Notes: generated from the letters alone by a model not told the origin. Positions 1 through 7,313 are shown, numbered from the stretch's first letter. The stretch: DNA of 64,000 bases from Hymenobacter jeongseonensis (GCF_015694725.1 NZ_JADQDQ010000010.1:1-64000); one strand, 5' to 3'. Made by a program: numbers and translations.

Positions 1-130
1 TCGTAACAGGCGCTGGCATTACGTCAACCTTGGTATTCGTGAGAGAGAAGGAGTAGGCAGAATTAACCCCTCCTTTCCCTAAACTAGTCGCAGTTGTTCG
101 ACACTACGTGCTATTGGGCCACTGCAGAGC

Positions 131-201
131 CGGAGGAGTTTAAGAAACTCGTCTGCGAATCAACGTTTACGAAACACGCCGAAGGGATGCGTTTCGTGCA
201 C
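131..201. repeat. Left res-like array of GTTTNNNAAAC dyads
   Basis: Two exact matches to GTTTNNNAAAC lie at 138-148 and 165-175, and a weaker third (GTTT then a degraded half) at about 191-201. The spacing is 26-27 bp. The first 20 bp (131-150) match 3324-3343, next to the resolvase start, at 19 of 20 positions. I infer that this is a binding or crossover site for the serine resolvase encoded at 2711-3322; only the sequence pattern supports this. Confidence 0.55.
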
Positions 202-248
202 TCTCCTCCTCCGCCTTGCCGGTGGCCGCCAACTACCTTGCGGAACCC

Positions 249-333
249 CCTTTTTGACACATCAAAAAGGCCGGCCCAGCGCTAAGTCGCCAAGCCGGCC
301 CGGTGGCTCCGAAAGGCGCCTTTCGGAACCACC
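249..333. repeat. Cluster of three consecutive inverted repeats
   Basis: Dyad 1: 249-257 with 262-270, nine perfect pairs around a 4-nt loop. Dyad 2: 269-275 with 294-300, seven pairs. Dyad 3: 302-317 with 318-333, a 32-bp palindrome with one mismatch and no loop. There is no T-run after any of them, so an ordinary terminator is not obvious. Confidence 0.6.
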
Positions 334-438
334 AGCAGAAGCTATTACGTGGAGTCGAGGCGAAGCAACCGCCGGTCGCGGCTACGTTAAGGGCCAGATA
401 GGTAATAAGTCCCGCCCATTCGCTACTATTGCCTGCCC

Positions 439-1731
439 ATGCCCTTGCTACCCTCCGGCGGCTTACCCGCGCGCGCTACCCCTACCCCCCCTTGGTTGCC
501 CCAGGGCCTGCGTGCTACTAGTCGCTGGCTCGGCTGGCTGTGGCTGGTGTTACTGGCCAGCTGCCAAGCAAAGCCGCCTCCAGCTGCCCAGCCCTACGTG
601 CTTGTCGCCGACATTGAAGGCTGCACCGACTGTCGCGCCCAGCTTTCTCTACGGGGCTATAGTTCTTTTCAGGACGTAGACAGCTCATCGACCAAGGACG
701 GGCATTTCACCCTGCGGGGCACCCTCGCCCAGCCCGGCCTCTATAACTTGTTCTATTACAGCAACACCGACCACGCGGTGTCCGGTAGCCTGCAGCTGTA
801 TCTGCCCACCGACTCGGTGCACATCACCGCCACGCGCCAGCAGATTCGCACCAAGTTTTATCCTGAAAAGCCAGCTATCGGCTCTTACCTGCGCAATACG
901 ATCGTCTTCTCCACTTCCCCCAAGCAACGCGAGTGGGAACAGTATCTAGTGGGCCGCGACAGCCTCTGGAACCAGTATTTTGTGGACAAAGCCCGGCTGC
1001 AAGCCCGCTTTATGCAGGCCATGGGCACGGGCAACAAGGCCCGGATTGAGCAGTGGGCCGACTCGGCCCGCAGCTTCGACTACCGCGCCGGCGGCTACTG
1101 GGCGGCGGCCGCCGATGCTTTCGTGCGCCAGCACCCGGCGTCGGAGGTGGCGCTTTGGGCCATGCTCGACAACCGCGATGATTTACCGTCGGCCGAGCGC
1201 TTTCGCCGCTACTACCAGGCCCTGCCGGCGGCGTTGCGGGCGAGCTTCTACGGCCAGATCCTGGATAAGGAGCTCGCCCGCAACGAAGGCCGCAACCAGA
1301 ACCGCCAGCGCTTTATCGGCAGTTACATCCACGGTTTAGCCGGCAAGACGCCTGCGGGCCAAAAGTTGGACGCGCCCCGCCTCTTTAAGCAAAATAAACT
1401 CACGCTGGTCGAGTTCTGGGCGAGTTGGTGCGGCCCCTGCCGGATGACGCTGCCCAAGTACTATGGCCTCTACAAGCAGTACCACCCCCAAGGCTTCGGC
1501 ATGATTGGGGTGTCGCTGGACCGCGACTACAACAAGTGGGTGCAGGCCATCGCCGAGGACAGCCTGCGCATCCCCCACCTCTCAGAGCTGCAGGGCGGCC
1601 AGGGGGAGGATGCCCAGCGCTTCGGCATCCAGGGCATTCCCGCGAATCTACTCGTCGACAGCACGGGGCGCGTGGTGGCCGTCGATGTGGAGTACCCTCA
1701 GTTGTACAAACACTTACAGCGCGCGCTGTAA
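439..1731 (+). CDS. TlpA-family thioredoxin-like lipoprotein
   Basis: The protein has 430 residues. An N-terminal hydrophobic stretch ends in a lipobox (LASC, around residue 35), so it is probably a membrane-anchored periplasmic lipoprotein. The middle resembles the DUF4369-type N-terminal region found in Bacteroidota TlpA-like proteins. The C-terminal third is an AhpC/TSA-thioredoxin fold with the active site WCGPC (cysteines at 331 and 334) and the cis-proline segment GIPANLLVD. Family members are thiol-disulfide oxidoreductases that reduce periplasmic cysteines, for instance during cytochrome c maturation. No cytochrome genes are nearby, so the substrate is unknown. It lies inside the segment bracketed by the resolvase-site arrays, which is unusual for a housekeeping gene. 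Confidence 0.85.
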   Translation: MPLLPSGGLPARATPTPPWLPQGLRATSRWLGWLWLVLLASCQAKPPPAAQPYVLVADIEGCTDCRAQLSLRGYSSFQDVDSSSTKDGHFTLRGTLAQPGLYNLFYYSNTDHAVSGSLQLYLPTDSVHITATRQQIRTKFYPEKPAIGSYLRNTIVFSTSPKQREWEQYLVGRDSLWNQYFVDKARLQARFMQAMGTGNKARIEQWADSARSFDYRAGGYWAAAADAFVRQHPASEVALWAMLDNRDDLPSAERFRRYYQALPAALRASFYGQILDKELARNEGRNQNRQRFIGSYIHGLAGKTPAGQKLDAPRLFKQNKLTLVEFWASWCGPCRMTLPKYYGLYKQYHPQGFGMIGVSLDRDYNKWVQAIAEDSLRIPHLSELQGGQGEDAQRFGIQGIPANLLVDSTGRVVAVDVEYPQLYKHLQRAL

Positions 1732-1828
1732 GGGGCGGTTAGCTGGCTCGAGCGGAGCCGCCAGGCTTACCGCCTAGTGCCAGTGCTCCTTTGAGGAAAC
1801 ACGCATCTTCAGGCTTCTTCGGACCCGC

Positions 1829-1836
1829 TACCTTTG
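1829..1836 (+). promoter_or_regulatory. Promoter -7 element of the Fic gene
   Basis: TACCTTTG matches the Bacteroidota -7 consensus TAnnTTTG exactly and ends 4 nt before the ATG at 1841. That spacing predicts a leaderless or nearly leaderless mRNA. No good -33 TTG is seen at the usual distance. Confidence 0.6.
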
Positions 1837-1840
1837 CGCC

Positions 1841-2434
1841 ATGGGGCATTACACCGACGCACCGGAAGATAATTTGCTGGGCTTGACGGACAAGGCGGCC
1901 TTGAACGAACAGGAAGCACTCGGTGTGGCCCGGGTCGAGCGCTACCTGCTCGAAGAATTTGAGTACCCCGTGGAGCTGTCGGTCGCGTTGCTGCAAGACT
2001 TGCACCGCCGGGCCTTCGGCCACCTCTACGATTGGGCCGGGCACTGGCGCACGCAAGTGCCCAACGTGGGCGCGTACCTGCCGCCCCCGGCCCACCGGGT
2101 GCCGCAGCTGCTCTACGAATTCGTCGACGAACTGCGCCACCGGCAGTCCCGGCTGCCGGAGGTTCCCACGGACGCGCAGGTGGCCGCCCTCTTGGCCTAC
2201 GCGCACCACCGGCTGGTGGCCATTCACCCCTATACCAACGGCAACGGCCGGACCGCGCGCTTGTTCACCAACCTGTTGGCCTACAATTACGGCTACCAGG
2301 ACGTGGTCTTGTACCGCCGCGAAAACGGCGCCGGGCGGACAGAGTATTTACAAGCGATCCGCCACGCGGACGCCCACGAGCCGGGCCCCTTGCAGGCGTT
2401 GATCAGCGCCCAGCTGCGCCCGCTGGGGACGTAG
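1841..2434 (+). CDS. Fic-domain protein (probable AMP transferase toxin)
   Basis: The protein has 197 residues, about the size of a stand-alone Fic protein such as 'mobile mystery protein B'. The signature HPYTNGNGRTAR lies at 129-140. The catalytic His129 and the GNGR anion-binding loop are intact. The usual Phe is Tyr, and the usual acidic metal-binding residue is Asn, so activity could differ from canonical AMPylation. Fic enzymes transfer AMP or related groups to hydroxyl side chains of target proteins. A candidate antitoxin is encoded convergently and overlaps the last 32 bp. A TAnnTTTG element 4 nt upstream supports this ATG. Target unknown. Confidence 0.85.
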   Translation: MGHYTDAPEDNLLGLTDKAALNEQEALGVARVERYLLEEFEYPVELSVALLQDLHRRAFGHLYDWAGHWRTQVPNVGAYLPPPAHRVPQLLYEFVDELRHRQSRLPEVPTDAQVAALLAYAHHRLVAIHPYTNGNGRTARLFTNLLAYNYGYQDVVLYRRENGAGRTEYLQAIRHADAHEPGPLQALISAQLRPLGT

Positions 2435-2579
2435 GGCCCGTTTGCTCGTAGAGGGCCTCCAAGCGATCCAGCGAAACGGTTTGGTTCTCCAGCGCCATCG
2501 AGGCGTACACCGAGCGCACCACCATGGCCTTGACCACGGCGGGGTCCTGCAGTTGGCGGAAGCGGTCGCGGAGTTTCAT
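2403..2579 (-). CDS. Small Fic antitoxin-like protein with SxxxEN motif
   Basis: This 58-residue protein starts at the ATG complementary to 2577-2579. It contains SMALEN at residues 27-32, an exact fit to the Fic inhibitory helix motif (S/T)xxxE(G/N). In class I Fic modules a separate small protein carries this helix and its Glu blocks ATP binding in the toxin. Here the gene is on the opposite strand, tail to tail with the fic gene and overlapping its 3' end by 32 bp, instead of upstream in an operon. An upstream extension of the frame (to 2801) overlaps the resolvase gene and is not favoured. The assignment rests on the motif and the position. Confidence 0.7.
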   Translation of the reverse strand: MKLRDRFRQLQDPAVVKAMVVRSVYASMALENQTVSLDRLEALYEQTGPTSPAGAAGR

Positions 2580-2710
2580 GGCAAAGGGGCGTGTGCGCAA
2601 TAGAAGCCCAAAGGTACGGGCGAAGTTCCGCCGCGCCACGGTCGCTCGGCCGGGCGGCCGTTCTCCGCACAAGACGCGGAGGAGAGCGTCCCTGATCGCC
2701 GCCCCGCGGC

Positions 2711-3322
2711 TCAGGCCGGGGCGGTCACCGGGCTCGGCAGGGGGTGGGCGTGCAGGGACACGCCGCGGTGGCGCAGGTACTTGTAGAACGTGACCTTGCA
2801 CACGCGCAGGCTGCGGGCCATGTCGTCGACGCTCAATTCGCGGGCCTTGTACAACAGCTCCGCCGCGCGGGCCGTGCGCTGGGCCTCCTCCGACAAGCCG
2901 GGCTTGCGCCCGCCGACGCGGCCCCGGGCGCGGGCCGCGGCCAGCCCGGCCAGGGTGCGCTCGCGGATGAGCTCGCGTTCGAACTCCGCGAGCGAGGCGA
3001 ACAGGTTGAGCACGAGCCGGCCCTGGGCCGAGTGGGTGTTGATGGCGTCGGTCAGCGAGATCAAGCCGATGCCGCGGCGCTGCAGGTCGGCCACCAGGTC
3101 GAGCAGGTGCTTCAAGGAGCGGCCCAGCCGGTCGAGCTTGTAGATGTAGACCGTGTCGCCCGGGCGCACCTGCAGCAACAGCTTGTCGAGTTCGACCCGG
3201 GCGGCCAGGGCCCCGGAGGCTTTCTCTTGGTAGATGAGCTCGCAGCCGGCCTGGGTCAGGGCGTCGAGTTGGAGTTCCAAGTTCTGGTCGCGGGTCGAAA
3301 CGCGGGCGTAGCCAATCTTCAT
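2711..3322 (-). CDS. Serine recombinase, Tn3 resolvase/invertase family
   Basis: The 203-residue protein opens with a resolvase catalytic domain: YARVST with the nucleophile Ser9, then the arginine-rich YKLDRLGRS segment and the long E-helix around AEFERELIRERT. A C-terminal helix-turn-helix (about 150-185) follows, as in DNA resolvases and invertases. Such enzymes cut and rejoin DNA between two short sites with accessory dyads. The start codon lies 1 bp from an array of three GTTTNNNAAAC dyads, a plausible res site that would also autoregulate the gene. No transposase gene is in the window. It may resolve, excise or invert the flanking segment. Confidence 0.9.
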   Translation of the reverse strand: MKIGYARVSTRDQNLELQLDALTQAGCELIYQEKASGALAARVELDKLLLQVRPGDTVYIYKLDRLGRSLKHLLDLVADLQRRGIGLISLTDAINTHSAQGRLVLNLFASLAEFERELIRERTLAGLAAARARGRVGGRKPGLSEEAQRTARAAELLYKARELSVDDMARSLRVCKVTFYKYLRHRGVSLHAHPLPSPVTAPA

Positions 3323-3323
3323 G

Positions 3324-3394
3324 CGGAGGAGTTTACGAAACTCATCCCCTAACGCAGTTTCGTAAACTTTGATTGATAAACCAGTTTTTTAAAC
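3324..3394. repeat. Right res-like array of GTTTNNNAAAC dyads
   Basis: Three exact GTTTNNNAAAC dyads lie at 3331-3341, 3357-3367 and 3384-3394, 26 and 27 bp apart. They lie immediately upstream of the resolvase gene. The first 20 bp repeat the sequence at 131-150 with one change. Three phased subsites are typical of Tn3-type res sites, although canonical res spacing is less regular. Confidence 0.6.
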
Positions 3395-3457
3395 TCGGCT
3401 CACGCACGAATTGGCTGTTTTGAACGCTGGCAGGAGTTCCCAGCCGTCTACATTAGC

Positions 3458-3475
3458 GGTTTACACAAACGAGGG
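3458..3475 (+). repeat. Cassette-array element, copy 0 (weak)
   Basis: GTTTACACAAACGAGGG fits the first half of the consensus (GTTYACNNAAAC) and precedes the first cassette gene. The GGT and second-half motif are not preserved, so this is the least certain copy. Confidence 0.4.
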
Positions 3476-3503
3476 CAATTTTACTTCATAAGCCCCTACA
3501 CAA

Positions 3504-3935
3504 ATGAATGAAATACGCATCCGCTTGAAGCAGCTTGCTCTTTTCGGGTCTTTCATACTTGTGTTTACAACGGCAGTTAAGGGGCAGGCAGCTGCCAGTA
3601 AACGGGTATATGACTATGCAGAGGTGATGCCCAGCTACCGAAACGATACCCCACGGCATTGGCTGACCTACGTTTCAAAGGAATTAAGCCCCGTTTTGTA
3701 TCGGAATAGGCAGCGGGAGGGGGAAGAGATAGCCAGCTTATACCTGCGGCTCCTTATTGACCAGAAAGGGCAGGTAAGCAACGTACAAATTACCCGCCCG
3801 CATTTATCGACTCGGTGCGGTCGGGAAGTGCGCGAGAAATTACTCACCATGACGGGCTGGACACCAGCTCGCATGCAAGGCAAGCCCGTTAGCTGCTGGG
3901 TTGCCTTGCCAGTGAGTTGCCTGAAATGGCAATAA
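3504..3935 (+). CDS. Secreted TonB C-terminal-domain-like protein
   Basis: This protein has 143 residues. A hydrophobic N-terminus (residues 10-28) looks like a signal peptide or anchor. Residues 75-143 resemble the TonB C-terminal fold: LRLLIDQKGQVSNVQI, then a helix and WTPARMQGKPVSCW, in the usual beta-alpha-beta order. There is no proline-rich spanning region, so it is probably not a full energy transducer; small periplasmic proteins of this kind are common in Bacteroidota. Its codon usage looks less GC-rich than the neighbours, consistent with foreign origin. It is the first gene of the cassette-like array and is followed by a copy of the repeated element. Confidence 0.65.
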   Translation: MNEIRIRLKQLALFGSFILVFTTAVKGQAAASKRVYDYAEVMPSYRNDTPRHWLTYVSKELSPVLYRNRQREGEEIASLYLRLLIDQKGQVSNVQITRPHLSTRCGREVREKLLTMTGWTPARMQGKPVSCWVALPVSCLKWQ

Positions 3936-3987
3936 AGCAGCTGGTTCAATGGGCCTGATGGGGAGGGCTATCCAGATACCCAGTAGA

Positions 3988-4036
3988 GTTCACGAAAACG
4001 GTCCGAATCGTGAAACGAGCGTTATTCTTCGTGAAC
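3988..4036 (+). repeat. Cassette-array element, copy A with hairpin arms
   Basis: The core at 3988-4020 fits GTTCACNNAAACGGT, 10 nt, then AAACGAGC. The left arm GTTCACGAA (3988-3996) pairs perfectly with 4028-4036. The right arm lies inside the last codons of the minus-strand gene that follows. Confidence 0.7.
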
Positions 4037-4411
4037 GATTCTCAACCCCGCCAAGGTGGAATCGATGCGGCCGGTTGGCTCCACCTGCCAGAGTCCTTTC
4101 CCCGTGGCAAAGGCAGAGGAAGCCTCCACCCGAAGCGTTTTGCGCTTGAGGGCTCCTTCTTCCGGCAGCCGGTCCAAGTGGATGAGAGTGCCTGTACGGG
4201 TATAGCGGCCATGGGTAATGGTTTCCGAAAACAGGCCGACGGTGGTGTGGTCGAAGGTGCCATTGGCCCGCAAGGCCAGCCATTCTCCGTAACCGGCCAC
4301 TGTGTCAAAGGAGGCCTGTAAGACGACGGGGCCGGCCGTAAAGTGCTGCACGCCTACGACCGCCAGCAGCGCACCAGCTAAGCAAAAAGTGGTCTTGACA
4401 ATGTGAGCCAT
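4022..4411 (-). CDS. Small exported protein of unknown function
   Basis: The 129-residue protein has a hydrophobic N-terminal segment (about residues 8-25), suggesting a signal peptide or single membrane anchor. The rest is a compact, mostly beta-type sequence containing GEWLALRANGTFDHTTVG, which recalls small lipocalin-like or 'response to stress' beta-barrel fragments, but I do not recognise a family. It points opposite to the repeated elements on either side (copies A and B). Its final codons (VHEE and stop) are part of the copy A hairpin, so gene end and element are physically joined, as in a cassette. Confidence 0.55.
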   Translation of the reverse strand: MAHIVKTTFCLAGALLAVVGVQHFTAGPVVLQASFDTVAGYGEWLALRANGTFDHTTVGLFSETITHGRYTRTGTLIHLDRLPEEGALKRKTLRVEASSAFATGKGLWQVEPTGRIDSTLAGLRIVHEE

Positions 4412-4432
4412 GCAGGGAACAAGGTAAGTTAT

Positions 4433-4480
4433 GGTTCACGAAAACGGTCTCCAGCGCAAACGGCACCCTTTTTTTGAACC
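4433..4480 (+). repeat. Cassette-array element, copy B with hairpin arms
   Basis: GTTCACGAAAACGGT at 4434-4448 is followed by AAACGG at 4458-4463. The outer arm GGTTCA (4433-4438) pairs with TGAACC (4475-4480), and A-run opposite T-run extends the pairing. Confidence 0.65.
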
Positions 4481-4487
4481 GATTGCC

Positions 4488-4922
4488 TTATAGCCGCTCA
4501 AAATGCATCAAGTAGTCGGTGCGCAACGAGTTGGCACCGATTGGCAGGTACTCGCCGCGCTGATACAAGTCCAACTGCCGCGTCGTCAATTTGCGAATGG
4601 TGAAGGACGCAAACGGCAGCGGGCACGTCACTTGGTCCCCCGCGTGGACGTAGGCGGTGGTGGTGCGCAAGGTGCTTTGCTCGTGGAAGAACGTCAGGTC
4701 GGTGCCCGTGAACGTGACCTGCGTAAACGGCAGGATGCCGGCCTGGGGCGGATACGTGGCCACCGCCTGGTTTTGGCGGTCGTAGATCACGGGCTCGGTC
4801 AAGCCCAGCCGCCACGTGCCTTCTAACGAGCCTGCCGGCTCCGGTTGCTCTGGGGTGCGCTTTTGGCAGGCGGTGGTGAGCAACGCCACCGCGCAGAACA
4901 GGGCAGACACGAGACGGGGCAT
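4488..4922 (-). CDS. Lipocalin-like lipoprotein of unknown function
   Basis: The frame is open back to 4982, but the ATG at 4922 gives a clean lipoprotein signal: hydrophobic MPRLVSALFCAVALL followed by the lipobox TTAC near residue 18. The product has 144 residues. After the anchor, GSLEGTWRLGL resembles the start of Bacteroidota lipocalin-like proteins, which are small extracytoplasmic beta-barrels, often of unknown ligand. It is transcribed against the direction of the flanking repeated elements (copies B and C), one gene per interval. Function not assigned. Confidence 0.65.
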   Translation of the reverse strand: MPRLVSALFCAVALLTTACQKRTPEQPEPAGSLEGTWRLGLTEPVIYDRQNQAVATYPPQAGILPFTQVTFTGTDLTFFHEQSTLRTTTAYVHAGDQVTCPLPFASFTIRKLTTRQLDLYQRGEYLPIGANSLRTDYLMHFERL

Positions 4923-5000
4923 AAGCAACGGAAGCGAATAAGTGGACTGCCATGAGCACGCCGAAAGCCGAGGCCTTGCCAAGATAGGGCGGTTTGTAGA

Positions 5001-5030
5001 GTGAACTAAAACGGTGGTGCTGTAAACGCG
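5001..5030 (+). repeat. Cassette-array element, copy C
   Basis: GTGAACTAAAACGGT (5001-5015) is followed by AAACGCG at 5024-5030. It has two changes in the first hexamer relative to the consensus. A matching right arm is not obvious. Confidence 0.55.
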
Positions 5031-5123
5031 CTCTGTTTGATAAAAGGAGCGTAATCAATAGGGGCTCAATCTTTGTAGCTTTCGCCCTGCCCTACTTTCC
5101 ACTCGTCCCCATCCCGTTCGCCC

Positions 5124-5594
5124 ATGTATAAACGACTCCCGCCATTCGTTGCGGCCTGCGGTCTCCTGATCGGGCTGGCGGCATTCCAGGGAAATACCCC
5201 GCCACCCCCTGAAAAACGGGCGCGCAAGATCACCATGTACTACCTGCCCATCCACAGCTTTATTCGCTACCACATCGATTCCCTAATGATCAGAAGCAAG
5301 CACCAGTTGGAAACGCGCGTGCGCCAGCCCGACGCGTTTTTGACCCGACTCAAGACGTCGCTGGGGCCGGGACGAGCGGCGGATGCGATTAACTACCAGC
5401 ATATTCGGATTTTGTACGCGGTTACGTACACCGACGGCAGCCAGCAAAAGATTTTGGCCGATGCCGGGGGGAACGTGTTGTGGAACGGCCGCCTGTACGA
5501 GGGCAGTAGGACCCTGGATCACGTACTGGAATCCCCAATCGGGCCCAAGGATCGAAAAAAAATAGACCTCCCCCAACGCAAAACGACCCGGTAA
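5124..5594 (+). CDS. Exported hypothetical protein
   Basis: This 156-residue protein starts with a short positively charged N-region and a hydrophobic stretch (LPPFVAACGLLIGLAAF), consistent with a signal peptide. The remainder is basic and contains no motif I recognise; a central segment (YAVTYTDGSQQKILADAGG) may form a beta-hairpin. A near-consensus -7 element (TAGCTTTC, 5076-5083) lies 41 nt upstream. It is the only gene between repeated elements C and D and shares their orientation. Function unknown. Confidence 0.5.
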   Translation: MYKRLPPFVAACGLLIGLAAFQGNTPPPPEKRARKITMYYLPIHSFIRYHIDSLMIRSKHQLETRVRQPDAFLTRLKTSLGPGRAADAINYQHIRILYAVTYTDGSQQKILADAGGNVLWNGRLYEGSRTLDHVLESPIGPKDRKKIDLPQRKTTR

Positions 5595-5619
5595 GTAATC
5601 GGCCAGGGCCTTCCTGATT

Positions 5620-5652
5620 GGTCTACCAAAACGGTCGGAAAGGCAAACGAGG
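5620..5652 (+). repeat. Cassette-array element, copy D
   Basis: GTCTACCAAAACGGT (5621-5635) is followed 9 nt later by AAACGAGG (5645-5652). The first hexamer is diverged. A 12-bp perfect palindrome of A and T follows at about 5654-5665, but no complementary right arm is clear. Confidence 0.55.
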
Positions 5653-5681
5653 TTAATATATATTAGGGAGTCTGCAGCATC

Positions 5682-5689
5682 TAGCTTTG
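5682..5689 (+). promoter_or_regulatory. Promoter -7 element inside a cassette
   Basis: TAGCTTTG is an exact TAnnTTTG match ending 4 nt before the ATG at 5694. It indicates that this cassette-like unit carries its own promoter and yields a leaderless mRNA. Confidence 0.55.
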
Positions 5690-5693
5690 CCGC

Positions 5694-5927
5694 ATGCCAA
5701 AGGAGCTTTGTAAATGTGGCCAATTTCTTGACCTCGGCGCGATTCCCAATCCCGGGGAATGGCTGCTCATCGCCGATGTCGACTACGACCGCTACACCGG
5801 GCCCGTCGACGCCGAAACGCTCTATGCCGACATGAAGTCGATGCTGGTCTGCCCCCACTGTGGCCGGTTGCTGGTGTACTGGCAAGGCTTTGGCAACGGG
5901 TACACCGCCTATCGCCCGGAGGAGTAA
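5694..5927 (+). CDS. Small zinc-ribbon-like protein
   Basis: The 77-residue protein has no signal peptide. CKCG near the start (residues 6-9) and CPHCG near residue 53 form two CxC/CxxC knuckles, the pattern of a small zinc ribbon, separated by an acidic middle with an aromatic-rich C-terminus. Small zinc ribbons often mediate nucleic-acid or protein binding, but no family is recognised. A perfect TAnnTTTG element lies 4 nt upstream of the ATG. It is the only gene between elements D and E, an interval of about 320 bp, the shortest in the array. Confidence 0.6.
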   Translation: MPKELCKCGQFLDLGAIPNPGEWLLIADVDYDRYTGPVDAETLYADMKSMLVCPHCGRLLVYWQGFGNGYTAYRPEE

Positions 5928-5941
5928 GGCCTGTGCTGAAC

Positions 5942-5984
5942 GGTTCACTTAAACGGTCCGAATACTAAAACGAGCATTTAATTG
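5942..5984 (+). repeat. Cassette-array element, copy E
   Basis: GTTCACTTAAACGGT (5943-5957) is followed 10 nt later by AAACGAGC (5968-5975). Outside six variable positions it is identical to copy A. TCACTTAAA pairs with the following TTTAATTGA (5976-5984) at eight of nine positions. Confidence 0.7.
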
Positions 5985-6064
5985 ACTATCGGCTATTACC
6001 AAGCGAATCATGCATCCCCTATATACGCTTGTACATTTGAGCGCTTAAACCCAACCCTTTCTGG

Positions 6065-7312
6065 ATGAAGTTATTTCTCCTCCTGTTTTTATTGGTCGGC
6101 CCCACACTGGCGCAGGCCCAAACGGTTAAAAACAACGCCATCGTCATCGGCCGGGTTGATAGCGTCACGTCGGTCGTCTTAAAGGAAAAGCGCCCGCTCT
6201 GGGTCTATGTGCCGGCCAGTGCCGGCGACCCGACCTACCTCCCGCAGCGCTACCCGGTGGTATACCTGCTCGACGGCGACGCTCATTTTGCCGCTGTGAC
6301 GGCGATGATTCAGCAGCTGAGCCAGATGCCCAATACGGTGTGCCCGGAGATGATGGTCGTCGGCATTCCCAACACTAACCGCACCCGTGACCTTACCCCG
6401 TCCCGGCCAGCCAGCGCCGACTGGCTGCCCGCCGCCGAGCTGAAAAGTGCAGGCGGCGGCGAGAACTTCACCGCTTTTTTGGAAAAAGAGTTGATTCCCT
6501 ACATCGACGCTTACTACCCTACCACGGCCCACCGCACCCTCATCGGCCACTCGTTTGGCGGGCTGCTGGTGCTAAATACGCTCGTGCACCATCCCGGTCT
6601 GTTTGAAAACTACGTGGCCCTCGACCCCAGCATGTTCTGGGACGGTGAGAAGCTGCTCAAGCAGGCCCATGACGCCCTGGCCCAACCTCGGTTTGCTGGC
6701 CGGGCGCTGTTCGTGGCCTCGGCCAACTCCACGGGGCTGGATTCGCTGCGGGTGTTGAAGGACCTTTCCGTGGGTGGGGAATTCACCCGCGCCAAGTGGA
6801 AGCTGCGCGACGAGCTAGGGCGCAACCGCCGCAATGGGCTGCGCTCCGCCTACAAATACTACCCCGCCGACACCCACAACACGCTGCCGCTGCTGGCGAC
6901 CTATGACGCCCTGCATTTCCTATTTCAGCCCTATGCGCTCTCGCCGGCCGTCACCAACGAACTGGGTACGCCGGCCGCCAATTCGCCGGTCAACGGGGCG
7001 GTCCTGCTTACAGACCATTATCGGCAGGTATCGGCTCAGGCCGGCTACCCAGTGCTGCCACCTGAGTCGTTCGTCAACCAGCTCGCCTACTACTGGCTCT
7101 CACAAGCGGGGCAGTCCGCGCGGGCCCTGGATTTGTTTCAGCTCAACGTGCGCAACTACCCCACCAGCTTCAACGTCCACGACAGCCTGGGCGATTACTA
7201 CCAGGGCCAGGGCCAGCCAACCCTGGCCATTGCCTCCTTCGCCAAGGCGCTGAAACTGCAAGAACGCCCGCTAACGCGGCAGAAGATGACGCAGCTTCAG
7301 GCGAAAAAGTAG
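6065..7312 (+). CDS. Secreted alpha/beta-hydrolase esterase with C-terminal TPR-like tail
   Basis: This protein has 415 residues. Residues 1-19 are a signal peptide ending AQAQ. Residues about 30-290 match the putative esterase family (esterase D / enterochelin esterase-like): VVYLLDGD near 70, then the nucleophile elbow GHSFGG with Ser163. A His in the DTHNT segment (about residue 271) could complete the triad. The last 70 residues (LDLFQLNVRNYPTSFNVHDSLGDYY) read like a tetratricopeptide motif, a combination common in Bacteroidota. The likely role is hydrolysis of a carboxylic ester in the periplasm or outside the cell. It is the largest gene in the cassette-like array, between elements E and F. 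Confidence 0.8.
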   Translation: MKLFLLLFLLVGPTLAQAQTVKNNAIVIGRVDSVTSVVLKEKRPLWVYVPASAGDPTYLPQRYPVVYLLDGDAHFAAVTAMIQQLSQMPNTVCPEMMVVGIPNTNRTRDLTPSRPASADWLPAAELKSAGGGENFTAFLEKELIPYIDAYYPTTAHRTLIGHSFGGLLVLNTLVHHPGLFENYVALDPSMFWDGEKLLKQAHDALAQPRFAGRALFVASANSTGLDSLRVLKDLSVGGEFTRAKWKLRDELGRNRRNGLRSAYKYYPADTHNTLPLLATYDALHFLFQPYALSPAVTNELGTPAANSPVNGAVLLTDHYRQVSAQAGYPVLPPESFVNQLAYYWLSQAGQSARALDLFQLNVRNYPTSFNVHDSLGDYYQGQGQPTLAIASFAKALKLQERPLTRQKMTQLQAKK

Positions 7313-7313
7313 C

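Larger units (their letters stand above)
1..438. other. Left-edge non-coding accessory DNA
   Basis: No convincing gene is visible. The stretch contains the left copy of a phased dyad array (about 131-201) and a cluster of three inverted repeats (249-333), both listed separately. The short open frames here have no recognisable domain and overlap these structures, so I treat it as non-coding. Confidence 0.5.

Noticed and set aside
94..285. 63-codon frame at the left edge
   Set aside because: It runs through the dyad array and inverted repeats, with Pro/Arg-rich sequence and no domain.
2580..2801. N-terminal extension of the Fic antitoxin-like protein
   Set aside because: It overlaps the resolvase coding region and is Arg/Pro-rich; the internal ATG at 2579 gives a compact protein with the helix motif centrally placed.
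2744..3352. 202-codon plus-strand frame opposite the resolvase
   Set aside because: Antisense of a protein with an intact catalytic serine motif and helix-turn-helix.
3949..4149. 66-codon frame after the TonB-like gene
   Set aside because: It crosses element A and the opposite-strand gene and has no coding character.
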